This document shows, piece after piece, positions 17,221 to 25,886 of a DNA stretch of 64,000 bases. Both the position numbers and the translations under genes were made by a program. The notes under the pieces were generated by a model. The model was not told the DNA's origin. It ran no database searches and saw only the letters and a list, made by a program, of their open reading frames with translations. Positions within the stretch are counted from its first letter, which is position 1; each line of letters starts with the position of its first letter. Source of the stretch: Phenylobacterium conjunctum (lineage in GTDB: Bacteria > Pseudomonadota > Alphaproteobacteria > Caulobacterales > Caulobacteraceae); assembly GCF_042679085.1 (NCBI RefSeq), contig NZ_JBHTLQ010000001.1, positions 62,001 to 126,000 of the forward strand, read 5' to 3'.

Positions 17221-19383
17221 CTAGAAGCGGTCGGCGTTCATCACCTTCGTCCAGGCGGCCACGAAGTCTCGGACGAAGCGTTCGGCGGCGTCGTCCTGGG
17301 CGTAGACCTCGGCATAGGCCCGCAGGATCGAGTTGGAGCCGAACACCAGGTCGACCCGCGTGGCCGTCCACCGCACCGCGCCGGTCTTGCGATCGACGAT
17401 GTCGTAGAGGTTCCGGCCCTTCGGGACCCAGCGATAGGCCATGTCCGTCAGGCCGACGAAGAAGTCGGGGCTGAGCGCGCCGACCCTGTCGGTAAAGACG
17501 CCGTGGGCCGCGCCGCCGTGATTGGCGCCGATCACCCGCAGCCCGCCGACCAGGGCGGTCATCTGCGGCGCGGTCAGGCCCATCAGCTGGGCCCGGTCGA
17601 GCAGCAGCTCCTCCGGCTGGACGGCGTAAGACTCCTTCAGCCAGTTGCGGAACCCGTCAGCGAGCGGCTCCAGCACCGAGAAGCTCTCGGCGTCGGTCTG
17701 CTCCGCCGTCGCGTCGCCGCGGCCGGGCAGGAACGGAACCTCGACCTCGACCCCGGCGGCGCGGGCCGCCTGTTCGACGCCCAGATTGCCGGCCAGCACG
17801 ATCAGGTCGGCGACGCTGGCGCCAGTCTCAGCCGCGATAGGCTCCAGCACTGACAGCACGCGGGCCAGGCGCTCGGGCTCGTTACCGGCCCAGGCGTTCT
17901 GCGGGGCCAGCCGGATGCGGGCGCCGTTCGCCCCGCCCCGGTGGTCGGACTGGCGATAGGTGCGCGCGCTGTCCCAGGCCGTGGCGACCATGTCGGCGAC
18001 CGAGAGGCCGGAGGCCGCGATCTTCGCCTTGGCGGCGGCGACGTCGTAGTCGCTGCGCCCCGCCGGGATCGGGTCTTGCCAGATCAGGTCTTCCGCCGGC
18101 ACGTCCGGGCCGAAGTAGCGGGCCTTGGGGCCCATGTCGCGGTGGGTCAGCTTGAACCAGGCCCGGGCGAAGGTCTCCGAGAAGTAGGCCTGGTCCTGGG
18201 CGAACCGCTCCGAGATGGCGCGGTAGGCCGGATCGACCTTCAGGGCCATGTCCGCGTCGGTCATCACCGGCATGCAGCGGATGGAGGGGTCCTCCACGTC
18301 CACCGGCATGTCCTCCGGCTTGATGCCGATGGGGCGGTACTGGTGGGCGCCGGCCGGCGAGGTGGTCAGCTCCCAGTCGTAGCCGAACAGCAGCTGGAAG
18401 TAGCCGCTGTCCCAGCGGGTGGGATGGGTGGTCCAGGCGCCCTCGACGCCGGAGGTGACGGCGTCGCGGCCGATCCCGCGGCTGGTGTTGTTGATCCAGC
18501 CCAGGCCCTGTTCCTCGATCCCGGCGCCTTCCGGGGCGGGGCCCAGGCGTGAGGCGTCGCCGGCCCCGTGCGCCTTGCCGACCGTGTGGCCGCCGGCGGT
18601 GAGGGCGACGGTCTCCTCGTCGTTCATGGCCATCCGCGCAAAGGTCTCGCGCATCTGGGCGGCGGTCTTCAGCGGGTCGGGCCGGCCGTTCACCCCTTCG
18701 GGGTTCACATAGATCAGGCCCATCTGCACCGCGGCCAGAGGGTTCTCCAGGGTCTGCGGCTTGGCGACGTCCTCATAGCGGCTGTCGGAGGGGCCGACCC
18801 ATTCCTGCTCGGCGCCCCAGTAGACGTCCTTCTCCGGATGCCAGATGTCCTCGCGGCCGAAAGAGAAGCCGAAGGTCTTCAGGCCCATGGTCTCATAGGC
18901 GATCGTGCCGGCCAGGATCATCAGGTCGGCCCAGCTGATCTTGTTTCCGTACTTCTTCTTGATCGGCCACAGCAGGCGCCGCGCCTTGTCGAGGTTGCCG
19001 TTGTCCGGCCAGGAGTTCAGAGGCGCGAAGCGGATATTGCCCGTGCCTGCGCCGCCGCGGCCGTCCGCCGTGCGGTAGGAGCCGGCCGAGTGCCAGGCCA
19101 TGCGGATCATCAGGCCGCCATAGTGACCCCAGTCCGCCGGCCACCAGTCCTGGCTGTCGGTCATCAGGGCGCGGACGTCGGCCTTCAGGGCCTCGACGTC
19201 CAGGGTCTTGAGCGCTTCGCGATAGCTGACGCCGGGCAGGGGATTGGTCTTGGTGTCGTGCTGGCTGAGAATGTCGAGGTTCAGCGTCTTGGGCCACCAG
19301 GCCGTGACGCTGGCGCCGGCGGTGGTGTTTCCGCCGTGCATCACCGGACATTTGCCGGTCGGGGTTCCGTTGTTTCCGTCCAT
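17221..19383 (-). CDS. katG: Catalase-peroxidase KatG
   Basis: 720 residues from the ATG at 19383 (GGAGG 5 bases upstream), the usual length for bifunctional KatG. The distal haem site RMAWHSAGSYR, the YVNPEGVNG segment with the Tyr of the Met-Tyr-Trp adduct, and the proximal ALTAGGHTVGKAHGAG are all present, as is the degenerate second half. It removes hydrogen peroxide in the cytosol using haem. The start chosen drops 14 upstream codons that lack a ribosome site. A 22-bp palindrome 93 bases upstream is a candidate peroxide-responsive operator. Confidence 0.97.
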   Translation of the reverse strand: MDGNNGTPTGKCPVMHGGNTTAGASVTAWWPKTLNLDILSQHDTKTNPLPGVSYREALKTLDVEALKADVRALMTDSQDWWPADWGHYGGLMIRMAWHSAGSYRTADGRGGAGTGNIRFAPLNSWPDNGNLDKARRLLWPIKKKYGNKISWADLMILAGTIAYETMGLKTFGFSFGREDIWHPEKDVYWGAEQEWVGPSDSRYEDVAKPQTLENPLAAVQMGLIYVNPEGVNGRPDPLKTAAQMRETFARMAMNDEETVALTAGGHTVGKAHGAGDASRLGPAPEGAGIEEQGLGWINNTSRGIGRDAVTSGVEGAWTTHPTRWDSGYFQLLFGYDWELTTSPAGAHQYRPIGIKPEDMPVDVEDPSIRCMPVMTDADMALKVDPAYRAISERFAQDQAYFSETFARAWFKLTHRDMGPKARYFGPDVPAEDLIWQDPIPAGRSDYDVAAAKAKIAASGLSVADMVATAWDSARTYRQSDHRGGANGARIRLAPQNAWAGNEPERLARVLSVLEPIAAETGASVADLIVLAGNLGVEQAARAAGVEVEVPFLPGRGDATAEQTDAESFSVLEPLADGFRNWLKESYAVQPEELLLDRAQLMGLTAPQMTALVGGLRVIGANHGGAAHGVFTDRVGALSPDFFVGLTDMAYRWVPKGRNLYDIVDRKTGAVRWTATRVDLVFGSNSILRAYAEVYAQDDAAERFVRDFVAAWTKVMNADRF

Positions 19384-19475
19384 CTCATCCTCCAGGGACC
19401 GCTTCGGGTCGGGCGGGAGGGCCACCGCGAAGCTCCGAAGCTTCGCGATGGTTATCCGTGGAGATGGCTGAGATA

Positions 19476-19497
19476 AAATCGATAGTTTTATCGATTT
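19476..19497 (-). promoter_or_regulatory. Palindrome AAATCGATA-GTTT-TATCGATTT upstream of katG
   Basis: A perfect 9-bp inverted repeat with a 4-base spacer between katG and the upstream aldo/keto reductase. On the katG strand, together with the ATAGG...CGAT to its left, it resembles spaced ATAG/CTAT OxyR half-sites, though the match is imperfect. OxyR control of katG is well established in related bacteria; applying it here is inference. Confidence 0.45.
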
Positions 19498-19519
19498 GGA
19501 TCGTAAAAACCTATGGGCC

Positions 19520-20536
19520 TCAGCCCATGGGGTAGAGGATCTCCTTGGAGACCTTATTGATGGCGTCCAGCACGTCCTGGCCGAGCGTCAGGTCCGTGGC
19601 GGCCAGGATGTCGTCCATCTGGTCCTCGCGGGTGGCGCCGACGATGGTGGAGGCCACGAAGTCGTGCTGCTTGGACCAGGCGGTGGCCAGGGTCACCGGC
19701 GCCATGCCGGCCTCGGCGGCGATGGCCATGTAGCGCTCAGTGGCCGCCAGGGACTTCTCGTTGACGAACCGACGGGCCATGACGGTGTGGCGGCCGCCCA
19801 GGTTGATGTAGCTGGAGAATCGCGCGCCCTCAGGCGTCGCGCCGCCCTGGTACTTGCCCGACAGCACGCCGCCGCCCAGGGGCGAATAGGGGATCAGGCT
19901 CACGCCTTCCTGGCGGCAGGCCTGGGCCAGCTCGTCCTCGAAGCGGCGGTTGTTGAGGCTGAAATTGTTCTGGATGGTCTGGTAGCGGGCGGTGCCCAGC
20001 CGCTCGGCCACGGCCACCGACTTGGTCAAGCCCCAGGTGGTTTCGTTGGAGCAGCCGATGATCCGCACCTTGCCGGCCTGGATCAACTCGTCGAGGGCCA
20101 GCATGGTCTCGTCATAGGCGACCCCATGGTCCGGCCAGTGGGTCTGGTAGAGGTCGATATAGTCGGTGCCCAGGCGCTTCAGGCTGGCTTCCACGGCGTT
20201 GACGATGTTGTGGCGGTCGAGGGCGGTCATGGCCGAGCGCTGGGCCGACTTGATCCAGCCGTGGCTGGGGCCCGAGACCTTGGTGGCGATGATAAGGGCG
20301 TCACGGCTCTTGGTCTTCATCCAACGCCCAAGGATCTCCTCGGTGCGGCCGGCCCACTTCGGATCCGGCGGGACGGGATAGTTCTCGGCCGTGTCGTAGA
20401 AATTGATGCCGGCGTCGAACGCGCGGTCGAGGATGCGGAACGAGGTCGCCTCGTCGGCGGAGGACCCGAAGGTCATCGTGCCCATGCAGATGTCGGAGAC
20501 GACGATGGCGCTCTTGCCCAGACGCTTGTGGCCCAT
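19520..20536 (-). CDS. Aldo/keto reductase (Tas/YghZ-like)
   Basis: 338 residues forming a TIM barrel. The catalytic residues are in FYDTAENY (Asp and Tyr), IIATKVSG (Lys) and YQTHWPDHG (His). The C-terminal STIVGATREDQM binds the NADPH phosphate. These enzymes reduce aldehydes and ketones. It is upstream of katG on the same strand, but the 136-base gap and palindrome suggest katG has its own promoter. AAGAAGAG serves as ribosome site. Confidence 0.93.
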   Translation of the reverse strand: MGHKRLGKSAIVVSDICMGTMTFGSSADEATSFRILDRAFDAGINFYDTAENYPVPPDPKWAGRTEEILGRWMKTKSRDALIIATKVSGPSHGWIKSAQRSAMTALDRHNIVNAVEASLKRLGTDYIDLYQTHWPDHGVAYDETMLALDELIQAGKVRIIGCSNETTWGLTKSVAVAERLGTARYQTIQNNFSLNNRRFEDELAQACRQEGVSLIPYSPLGGGVLSGKYQGGATPEGARFSSYINLGGRHTVMARRFVNEKSLAATERYMAIAAEAGMAPVTLATAWSKQHDFVASTIVGATREDQMDDILAATDLTLGQDVLDAINKVSKEILYPMG

Positions 20537-20765
20537 GGAATGCTCTTCTTCGCTTCAAATGGCGCGACGCCATCGGGGGCGCCGCCGGATCAAAATGGTG
20601 CGGCGAAGGTATCGGCTGGAATCCGCTGGATAGGCAATCGCTGACAGGCCCTGATCGGCATGACGTTCCGGCGCCTAGGGACTCTACTTAGTTGTTGGCT
20701 GTATAGTATGTGTCCTAGAAGTTGGGCGAGGACGCGCCACGAAACCATAAACGGGAGGACCGGGC

Positions 20766-22037
20766 ATGACCCTGGCCACTGAACTCGCGCAAGCGATCGT
20801 CGACCCCAGGAGCTATTCGCAGCGCGAAATCGTCGATGCGGCCTTCAAGAAGATCCGGGCCGAGGCGCCCCTGGATGTGGCCGAGCTTGAGGGGATGGAT
20901 CCCTTCTGGGTGGTCAGCCGCGCCGCCGACATCAAGGAGGTCGAGCGCCAGGCCGACATCTTCCACAACGGCGACAAGTCCACCTTCCTGTCGAACCGGG
21001 AGGGCGAGGCCAAGATCAAGCTGTTGACCGGCGGCGACCCCAACATGATCCGCAGCCTGGTGTCCGTGGACGGCCAGGAGCACCGCGACCTGCGCGGCAT
21101 CGTCTTCCCGCACGTCCTGCCGCGCGCCCTGCGCCCGCTGGAAGAAGACATCCGCGACATCGCCCGCGAGTTCGTCGACCTGATGCTGAGCCATGACGGC
21201 AAGTGCGACTTCGCCACCGACGTCGCCTTCCTCTACCCCTTGCGCGTGATCATGACCGTGCTGGGCGTGCCGAAGGAGGACGAGGCCTTCATGCTCAAGC
21301 TGACCCAGGAGCTGTTCAACAACGCCGACCCCGAACTGAACCGGGCCGGCGCCGAGCAGACCCCGGAGGAGGCGCTGAAGTCGCTGTGGGAAACCGCGAT
21401 GGAGCTGGAGAACTACTTCCAGGCGGTGACCGAGAAGTTCCGGGCCAATCCCACGACCCACATCAACAGCCTGATCGCCAACGCCAAGATCAATGGCGAA
21501 TACCTGAACCACCGCCAGATGATGGGCTACTACATCATCGCCGCCACCGCCGGCCACGACACCACCAGCAACACCACGGCCGGCGCCATGTGGGCCCTGG
21601 CCGAGCGGCCTCACCTGCTCAAGCAGATGCAGGACAAGCCTGAGCTGTTGAACGGCTTCGTCGAGGAGAGCATCCGCTGGGAGACGCCGGTGAAGCACTT
21701 CATGCGCTCAGCGGTGAGCGACACCGAGATTGGCGGCAAGGCGATCAAGGCCGGCGACTGGCTGATGCTGGCCTATCAATCGGGCAACCGCGACGAGAGC
21801 GTCTGGAGCGACCCCTTCGAGTTCCGCATCGACCGTGACCCGAACCCGCACGTGGCCTTCGGCTATGGCGTCCACGTCTGCCTGGGCCAGCACCTGGCAC
21901 GGCTGGAGATGAAGATCCTCTGGGAAGAGCTGTTCAAGCGGATCAAGGCCGTCGAGATGGACGGCAAGGGCGAGCGGACGATCTCCAACTTCGTCTGCGG
22001 TCCCAAGCACGTCCCCATCCGCTTCACCGCGCAATAG
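20766..22037 (+). CDS. Cytochrome P450
   Basis: 423 residues, soluble. The I-helix has TAGHDTTSNTT with the oxygen-activating acid-threonine pair, the K-helix has EESIRW (ExxR), and the haem loop is FGYGVHVCLGQ with Cys372 as thiolate ligand. The CYP family was not assigned; it resembles bacterial class I enzymes acting on terpenoids, steroids or fatty acids. It has a GGGAGGAC ribosome site and is followed after 9 bases by a rubredoxin gene in the same direction, an unusual electron donor for a P450. Confidence 0.95.
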   Translation: MTLATELAQAIVDPRSYSQREIVDAAFKKIRAEAPLDVAELEGMDPFWVVSRAADIKEVERQADIFHNGDKSTFLSNREGEAKIKLLTGGDPNMIRSLVSVDGQEHRDLRGIVFPHVLPRALRPLEEDIRDIAREFVDLMLSHDGKCDFATDVAFLYPLRVIMTVLGVPKEDEAFMLKLTQELFNNADPELNRAGAEQTPEEALKSLWETAMELENYFQAVTEKFRANPTTHINSLIANAKINGEYLNHRQMMGYYIIAATAGHDTTSNTTAGAMWALAERPHLLKQMQDKPELLNGFVEESIRWETPVKHFMRSAVSDTEIGGKAIKAGDWLMLAYQSGNRDESVWSDPFEFRIDRDPNPHVAFGYGVHVCLGQHLARLEMKILWEELFKRIKAVEMDGKGERTISNFVCGPKHVPIRFTAQ

Positions 22038-22046
22038 GAGGCGGCC

Positions 22047-22220
22047 ATGGCGGACGGCACACGCAAGTGGCGCTGCAAGAACTGCGGCTGGATCTATGAC
22101 GAGGCCAAGGGGATTCCCGACCAGGGCGTCCCGCCTGGCACCCGCCTCGAGGACCTGCCGGAGGAATGGTACTGCCCCGACTGCGGCAGCGAGAAGGACG
22201 ACTTCGAACTGCTTGGGTGA
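22047..22220 (+). CDS. Rubredoxin
   Basis: 57 residues. It has two CxxC pairs, KCxxC-type RCKNCGWIY (Cys10, Cys13) and WYCPDCGSEKDDF (Cys43, Cys46), which bind one iron, and the usual EDLPEEW turn. The spacing and length match AlkG-type rubredoxins. It lies 9 bases after the P450 stop with GGAGG upstream of its ATG, so both are in one transcript, ending at a strong hairpin at 22229. It may donate electrons to the P450, which would be unusual because most bacterial P450s use ferredoxins; the alternative is donation to an alkane hydroxylase encoded elsewhere. Confidence 0.95.
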   Translation: MADGTRKWRCKNCGWIYDEAKGIPDQGVPPGTRLEDLPEEWYCPDCGSEKDDFELLG

Positions 22221-22228
22221 AGATCAAG

Positions 22229-22262
22229 GGCCCGCCGGAGACGCTCCGGCGGGCCTCTTGCT
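22229..22262. terminator. Intrinsic terminator after rubredoxin
   Basis: A perfect 12-bp stem (GGCCCGCCGGAG / CTCCGGCGGGCC) with loop ACG, followed by TCTTGCTT. It lies between the convergent rubredoxin and OYE genes and can serve both strands. Confidence 0.8.
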
Positions 22263-23345
22263 TCAGGACTCCGCCAGGGTCGGGAAGTCGATGTAGCCCT
22301 TGGCGCCGCCGCCGTAATAGGTCTTGCGATCCGCATCGACGATGGGGGCGTCGAGCTTCAGGCGCTCCACGAGGTCCGGATTGCCGATGAAGGCGCGGCC
22401 GAAGGCGACCATGTCGGCGGTGTTGTCGGCGCGGGCCTGCAGGGCCATGTCGCGGTCGTACATGTTGTTGGCGACGGTGACGCCCTTGAAGAGCTTGCGC
22501 AGCTTGCTGAGGTCGAAGCTCGGCTCGGCCTCGCGGGAGATGCCGGTGTCGCCCTCCACGAGGTCCAGCCAGCCCACGCCCAGGGCGTTCAGCTGCTCGA
22601 CGATGTAGGTGAACAGCGGCTCGGGGTTCGAATCCCAGGCGTTGTAGGCGTGGCCGATGGGCGCCAGGCGCACCATCACCCGCTCGCCGCCCCAGACCTC
22701 GACCAGGGCGGTCAGGATTTCCACCATCAGCCGGGCGCGGTTCTCGATGGAGCCGCCATAGCGGTCGGTCCGCTTGTTGGTCATGTCGCGGACGAAGGCG
22801 TCGATCAGGTAGGAGTGGGCGCCGTGTAGTTCGACCCCGTCGAAGCCGGCCGCCTTGGCGCGCTCGGCCGCCGAGCGGAAGTTGGCGATCACGCCGGCGA
22901 TCTCGTCCAACTCCAGGGCGCGGGCCATGTCGTAGGGCTTGAAGCCGCCGTCGGCGAAGACCAGGCCCTCCTGCTGCATGGCGCTGGGGGCGACGGGGGC
23001 GGCGCGCTCCGGGTGAAGGCTGGAGTGGCTGAGCCGGCCGGCGTGCCACAGCTGACAGAAGATCAGGCCGCCTTTGGCGTGCACCGCGTCGGTGACCTCT
23101 TTCCAGGGGGCGACATGGCTGTCGTCCCAAAGGCCGGGGGTGAAGGCGCCGCCGCGGCCTTCGGGGACCACCGCGGTGGCCTCGGTGATCAGGAGGCCCG
23201 CCGAGGCGCGCTGGGCGTAGTAGATGGCCTGGAGTTCGCCGACCCGGCCCTCCATGTCCGCCCGCGTCCGGGTGACCGGCGACAGGGCGATGCGGTTCTG
23301 CAGCTTGAGCCCGTTGAGCTCACAAGGGTCAAACAGGTCCGTCAT
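22263..23345 (-). CDS. Old Yellow Enzyme family ene-reductase
   Basis: 360 residues from the ATG at 23345 (GGGAGG upstream). It is an FMN TIM barrel with QLWHAGR, HGAHSYLIDAF (substrate-binding His pair position), RTDRYGGSIENR and VAFGRAFIGNPDL at the phosphate site. OYEs reduce activated C=C bonds such as enones, nitroolefins and maleimides with NADPH. It is similar to NemA or XenB-type alkene reductases. It stands alone, facing the P450-rubredoxin transcript across a shared terminator. Confidence 0.94.
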   Translation of the reverse strand: MTDLFDPCELNGLKLQNRIALSPVTRTRADMEGRVGELQAIYYAQRASAGLLITEATAVVPEGRGGAFTPGLWDDSHVAPWKEVTDAVHAKGGLIFCQLWHAGRLSHSSLHPERAAPVAPSAMQQEGLVFADGGFKPYDMARALELDEIAGVIANFRSAAERAKAAGFDGVELHGAHSYLIDAFVRDMTNKRTDRYGGSIENRARLMVEILTALVEVWGGERVMVRLAPIGHAYNAWDSNPEPLFTYIVEQLNALGVGWLDLVEGDTGISREAEPSFDLSKLRKLFKGVTVANNMYDRDMALQARADNTADMVAFGRAFIGNPDLVERLKLDAPIVDADRKTYYGGGAKGYIDFPTLAES

Positions 23346-23416
23346 GGTGCGCCTCCCGCAGCGTTGTTTGGAACAGCTTGCCGGATTGCCCTTGGGGAGG
23401 CGCAAGACCTCTCAGG

Positions 23417-24187
23417 TCAGATGCCCGCGTACCACTGATAGCCGCGGTCTTCCCAATAGCCGCCCTTGCCCAGGCCCAGGTGATCGAAGCTCTCGATCAG
23501 CTCGATGCGCATGACGTACTTGGCCATCTTGTAGCCGAGCTGGCGCTCCAGCCGCAGGCGGATGGGCGCACCGTGCGCCACCGGCAGGGGCTGGTCGTTC
23601 ATCTCATAGGCCAGGAGGGTCTGGGCGTGGCGGGCGTCGGCCAGGTCGATGGTCTCGTAGTAGTCGCCGGTCCCGTCGAGGGTCAGTTCCAGGGTGTCGG
23701 CGCAGAAGAAGGCGACATAGCGGGCCGTGGGCTTGATCCCGGCCTGCTGCAGCAGGGGCCAAAGGCGCGCGCCCTTCCACTTGGCGATAGCGCTCCAGCC
23801 CTCGACGCAGTCGTGGCGGGTGATCTGGCTGCGGGACGGCGCGGCCTTCAGGTCGGCCAGGGACAGGCTGAGCGGCCGCTCGACCAGGCCGCCGATCTCA
23901 AGCCGCCAGTTGGCGAAGCCGTCGGCGACGTGCTGCTGGTAGTCCTCATTGTCCGGATTGGTCGAGCCGTTGGCGCGGAAGTCCGGGGAGATGGCCGAGG
24001 CCGGGTATTCCCGGGCCAGGGCGTCGCGGCCCAGCAGCAGGCGCTGGAGGTGGAAGTTCACGCCCTCGGCGACGTCCAGGCTCTGGTTCGCCTTGGGCGA
24101 GGTCGCGACCTTGTCGCAGGCCGCGAGCCCGGCGGCGGGCGCGGCCAGGGCGGCGCAGAGGAGACCGCGTCGGGAGGGGCGGGTCAT
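23417..24187 (-). CDS. Molybdopterin-dependent oxidoreductase (sulfite oxidase fold), Tat-exported
   Basis: 256 residues. It begins with a twin-arginine-like SRRGLLCAALAAP signal ending in LAAC, a possible lipobox. The oxidoreductase molybdopterin-binding domain shows RHDCVEGWSAIAKWKG, whose Cys should be the molybdenum ligand. It resembles MsrP/YedY and sulfite-oxidase-like proteins but lacks the C-terminal Mo-co dimerisation domain of SoxC/SorA enzymes. It overlaps the cytochrome b gene by ATGA, so a membrane cytochrome probably supplies or takes its electrons. The substrate (sulfoxide, sulfite or nitrogen oxide) is not determined. Confidence 0.88.
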   Translation of the reverse strand: MTRPSRRGLLCAALAAPAAGLAACDKVATSPKANQSLDVAEGVNFHLQRLLLGRDALAREYPASAISPDFRANGSTNPDNEDYQQHVADGFANWRLEIGGLVERPLSLSLADLKAAPSRSQITRHDCVEGWSAIAKWKGARLWPLLQQAGIKPTARYVAFFCADTLELTLDGTGDYYETIDLADARHAQTLLAYEMNDQPLPVAHGAPIRLRLERQLGYKMAKYVMRIELIESFDHLGLGKGGYWEDRGYQWYAGI

Positions 24188-25050
24188 GGGGCGTCCCCCG
24201 TTTCGGGCGTTGGTGTCTTGGCGTCAGGCCTGTGGCCCAGGGCGTACCAGCCGGTCAGCATGGAACGCAGCTCTCGCCAGGGCCCGGCGGCGATCACCAT
24301 GGCCAGGTGGACGGCGACGAAGGTGACGAGGCCGCTGGCGGCCAGGAAGTGGAAGGTCCGCGCCGATTGGCGTCCGCCGAACAGGTCGCCCAGCAGGGGC
24401 AGGCGCGCGTGCATGGCCGGCGACATGGCCAGGCCCGTCAGCAGCATGGTCGGGACCAACACCCACAGCACGGCCAGATAGGCTAGCTTCTGCAGCACGT
24501 TGTAGCCGGGCCGCCCGTGGTCGAAGCGCAGGCGCAGGTGGTCGAGGAGGCTCTGGCCAAGGCCCCTCAGCTCGTGGCGGGTCGGTAGGAGCAGGACCTT
24601 GAACCGCCGGGTGGCGATGGCGTGGACCGCATAGACCGCGCCGCTGATCACCAGCACCCAGGCGAAGGCGAAGTGCCAGCGGCGGCCGGCGCCCAGGTCC
24701 AGATAGCCCGGCAGGGTCAGCCAGGACGGCGCCGCGCGCGCCGCAAGCTGGCCGTCTGCGGTGGGCGAGGCGCCGAACACGCCGGTGGTGTCGAAGGCGA
24801 GCTTGCCGATGCGAACCTCGCCGCGCAGCTCGCCTTCCGGCGTCGTGACCGAGGCGATCTCCATGACCGGGGAGGCGAAGCGCGAGACCTCGCCCCAATA
24901 AAAGGCCGGGTGGGCGTTCAGGATCTGCAGGCCGCTGAACAGCAGGACAGCCATGGCCAGCACGCTCGCCCAGTGGGCGGCGCGGACGGCCACGGGGTGC
25001 CGATAGACCTCGCGGCCCCCCGCCTTGTCGCGTTGATCCAGGATCGCCAT
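24184..25050 (-). CDS. Membrane cytochrome b (hydrogenase/thiosulfate reductase b-type)
   Basis: 288 residues with four or five hydrophobic segments. Histidines placed for haem b ligation occur in AVRAAHWASVL, NAHPAFYWGE, RWHFAFAWV and AVHLAMVIAAG. This is the b561-like family that carries electrons between quinones and periplasmic redox enzymes. Its stop overlaps the start of the molybdoenzyme gene, and the OB-fold protein gene precedes it by 12 bases, so the three form one operon and probably one electron-transfer complex, a functional counterpart of MsrPQ. Confidence 0.9.
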   Translation of the reverse strand: MAILDQRDKAGGREVYRHPVAVRAAHWASVLAMAVLLFSGLQILNAHPAFYWGEVSRFASPVMEIASVTTPEGELRGEVRIGKLAFDTTGVFGASPTADGQLAARAAPSWLTLPGYLDLGAGRRWHFAFAWVLVISGAVYAVHAIATRRFKVLLLPTRHELRGLGQSLLDHLRLRFDHGRPGYNVLQKLAYLAVLWVLVPTMLLTGLAMSPAMHARLPLLGDLFGGRQSARTFHFLAASGLVTFVAVHLAMVIAAGPWRELRSMLTGWYALGHRPDAKTPTPETGDAP

Positions 25051-25062
25051 GACCGCTCCCCC

Positions 25063-25674
25063 TTACATCGGCGGGGCCGCGCCCTTCTCACCGACCGCCA
25101 CCGCGCCGGTGATCTCACCACCGCCGCCCGGCTTCGGGAAGGCCACCAGGAAGACCTTGGCGCCCGTCTTGACCAGGCTGCGGTCACCGTTGGTGATCTG
25201 CACGACCGGCACCTTCGGCGGCACCACGATCTTGCGCTGGCCGGTGGAGTAGCTGACCTGCAGTTCACGGCCGCCCCTGGCGCCGGTGGTGACCTTGCCG
25301 ACCGTGCCGTTGGTCATCATCGAACCCTTACGCAGGTTCCAGGCGTAGTGGCCTTCGCCGATCTTCACGCCAGGCGGGAAGACGTGAACTTCCAGCGACT
25401 TGCCGCTGCCGTCCTCCTGCGGGATCTCGGAGGTGCCGATGAAGCTGCCTTCCTTGATTTCCGAAATGGCGATGGGCTTGGTGACCTGGACGCTCCAGTC
25501 CGGCGTCAGGGTGATGGTGCGCGGCGCGCCGGACTTCGGCCGGACGGTGATCTGGCCGGCGTCGATCTTGGTGACCACGCCGCGGATCGGCTCGGGACCG
25601 GCGGCGGGCGCCGGGGCGGCGAGGACGAGGGCGGCGCCGGCCAGGGCGGCGATCGGAGGCAGCAGGCGCTTCAT
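25063..25674 (-). CDS. Exported OB-fold-like protein linked to the molybdoenzyme
   Basis: 203 residues from the ATG at 25674, which has AGGAGGA upstream; a longer frame exists but lacks a ribosome site. A signal peptide (MKRLLPPIAALAGAALVLAA) is followed by a small beta-barrel pattern: RGVVTKIDAGQITVRPKSG, then IKEGSFIGTS. This resembles DUF5666-type domains. It ends with a Gly/Pro-rich tail. Function is unknown. Being first in an operon with the cytochrome b and molybdoenzyme genes suggests a periplasmic accessory or metal-related role. Confidence 0.75.
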   Translation of the reverse strand: MKRLLPPIAALAGAALVLAAPAPAAGPEPIRGVVTKIDAGQITVRPKSGAPRTITLTPDWSVQVTKPIAISEIKEGSFIGTSEIPQEDGSGKSLEVHVFPPGVKIGEGHYAWNLRKGSMMTNGTVGKVTTGARGGRELQVSYSTGQRKIVVPPKVPVVQITNGDRSLVKTGAKVFLVAFPKPGGGGEITGAVAVGEKGAAPPM

Positions 25675-25886
25675 GGGGGTCCTCCTGGGCGCTTTCAGGC
25701 TGAAATAAATTGCGCAGAATAAAATTGTACGCAAGTGATTCCTGCGGCCGTTGCGCACCGCCGTGATTTCCCCCGCGACAAGCTGACTTGGCGTGAACTT
25801 GCGGGGGGCGTTTTCATGCGCCAACTGTGCCCATACCGAAGGTTGGAAGGCCGCCCCTGAAGCGGCCCGGACAAGGGAGCCGCCAC

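Noticed and set aside
22625..22635. GGTTCGAATCC, like a tRNA T-arm
   Set aside because: It lies inside the OYE coding sequence, with no acceptor, D or anticodon stems around it.
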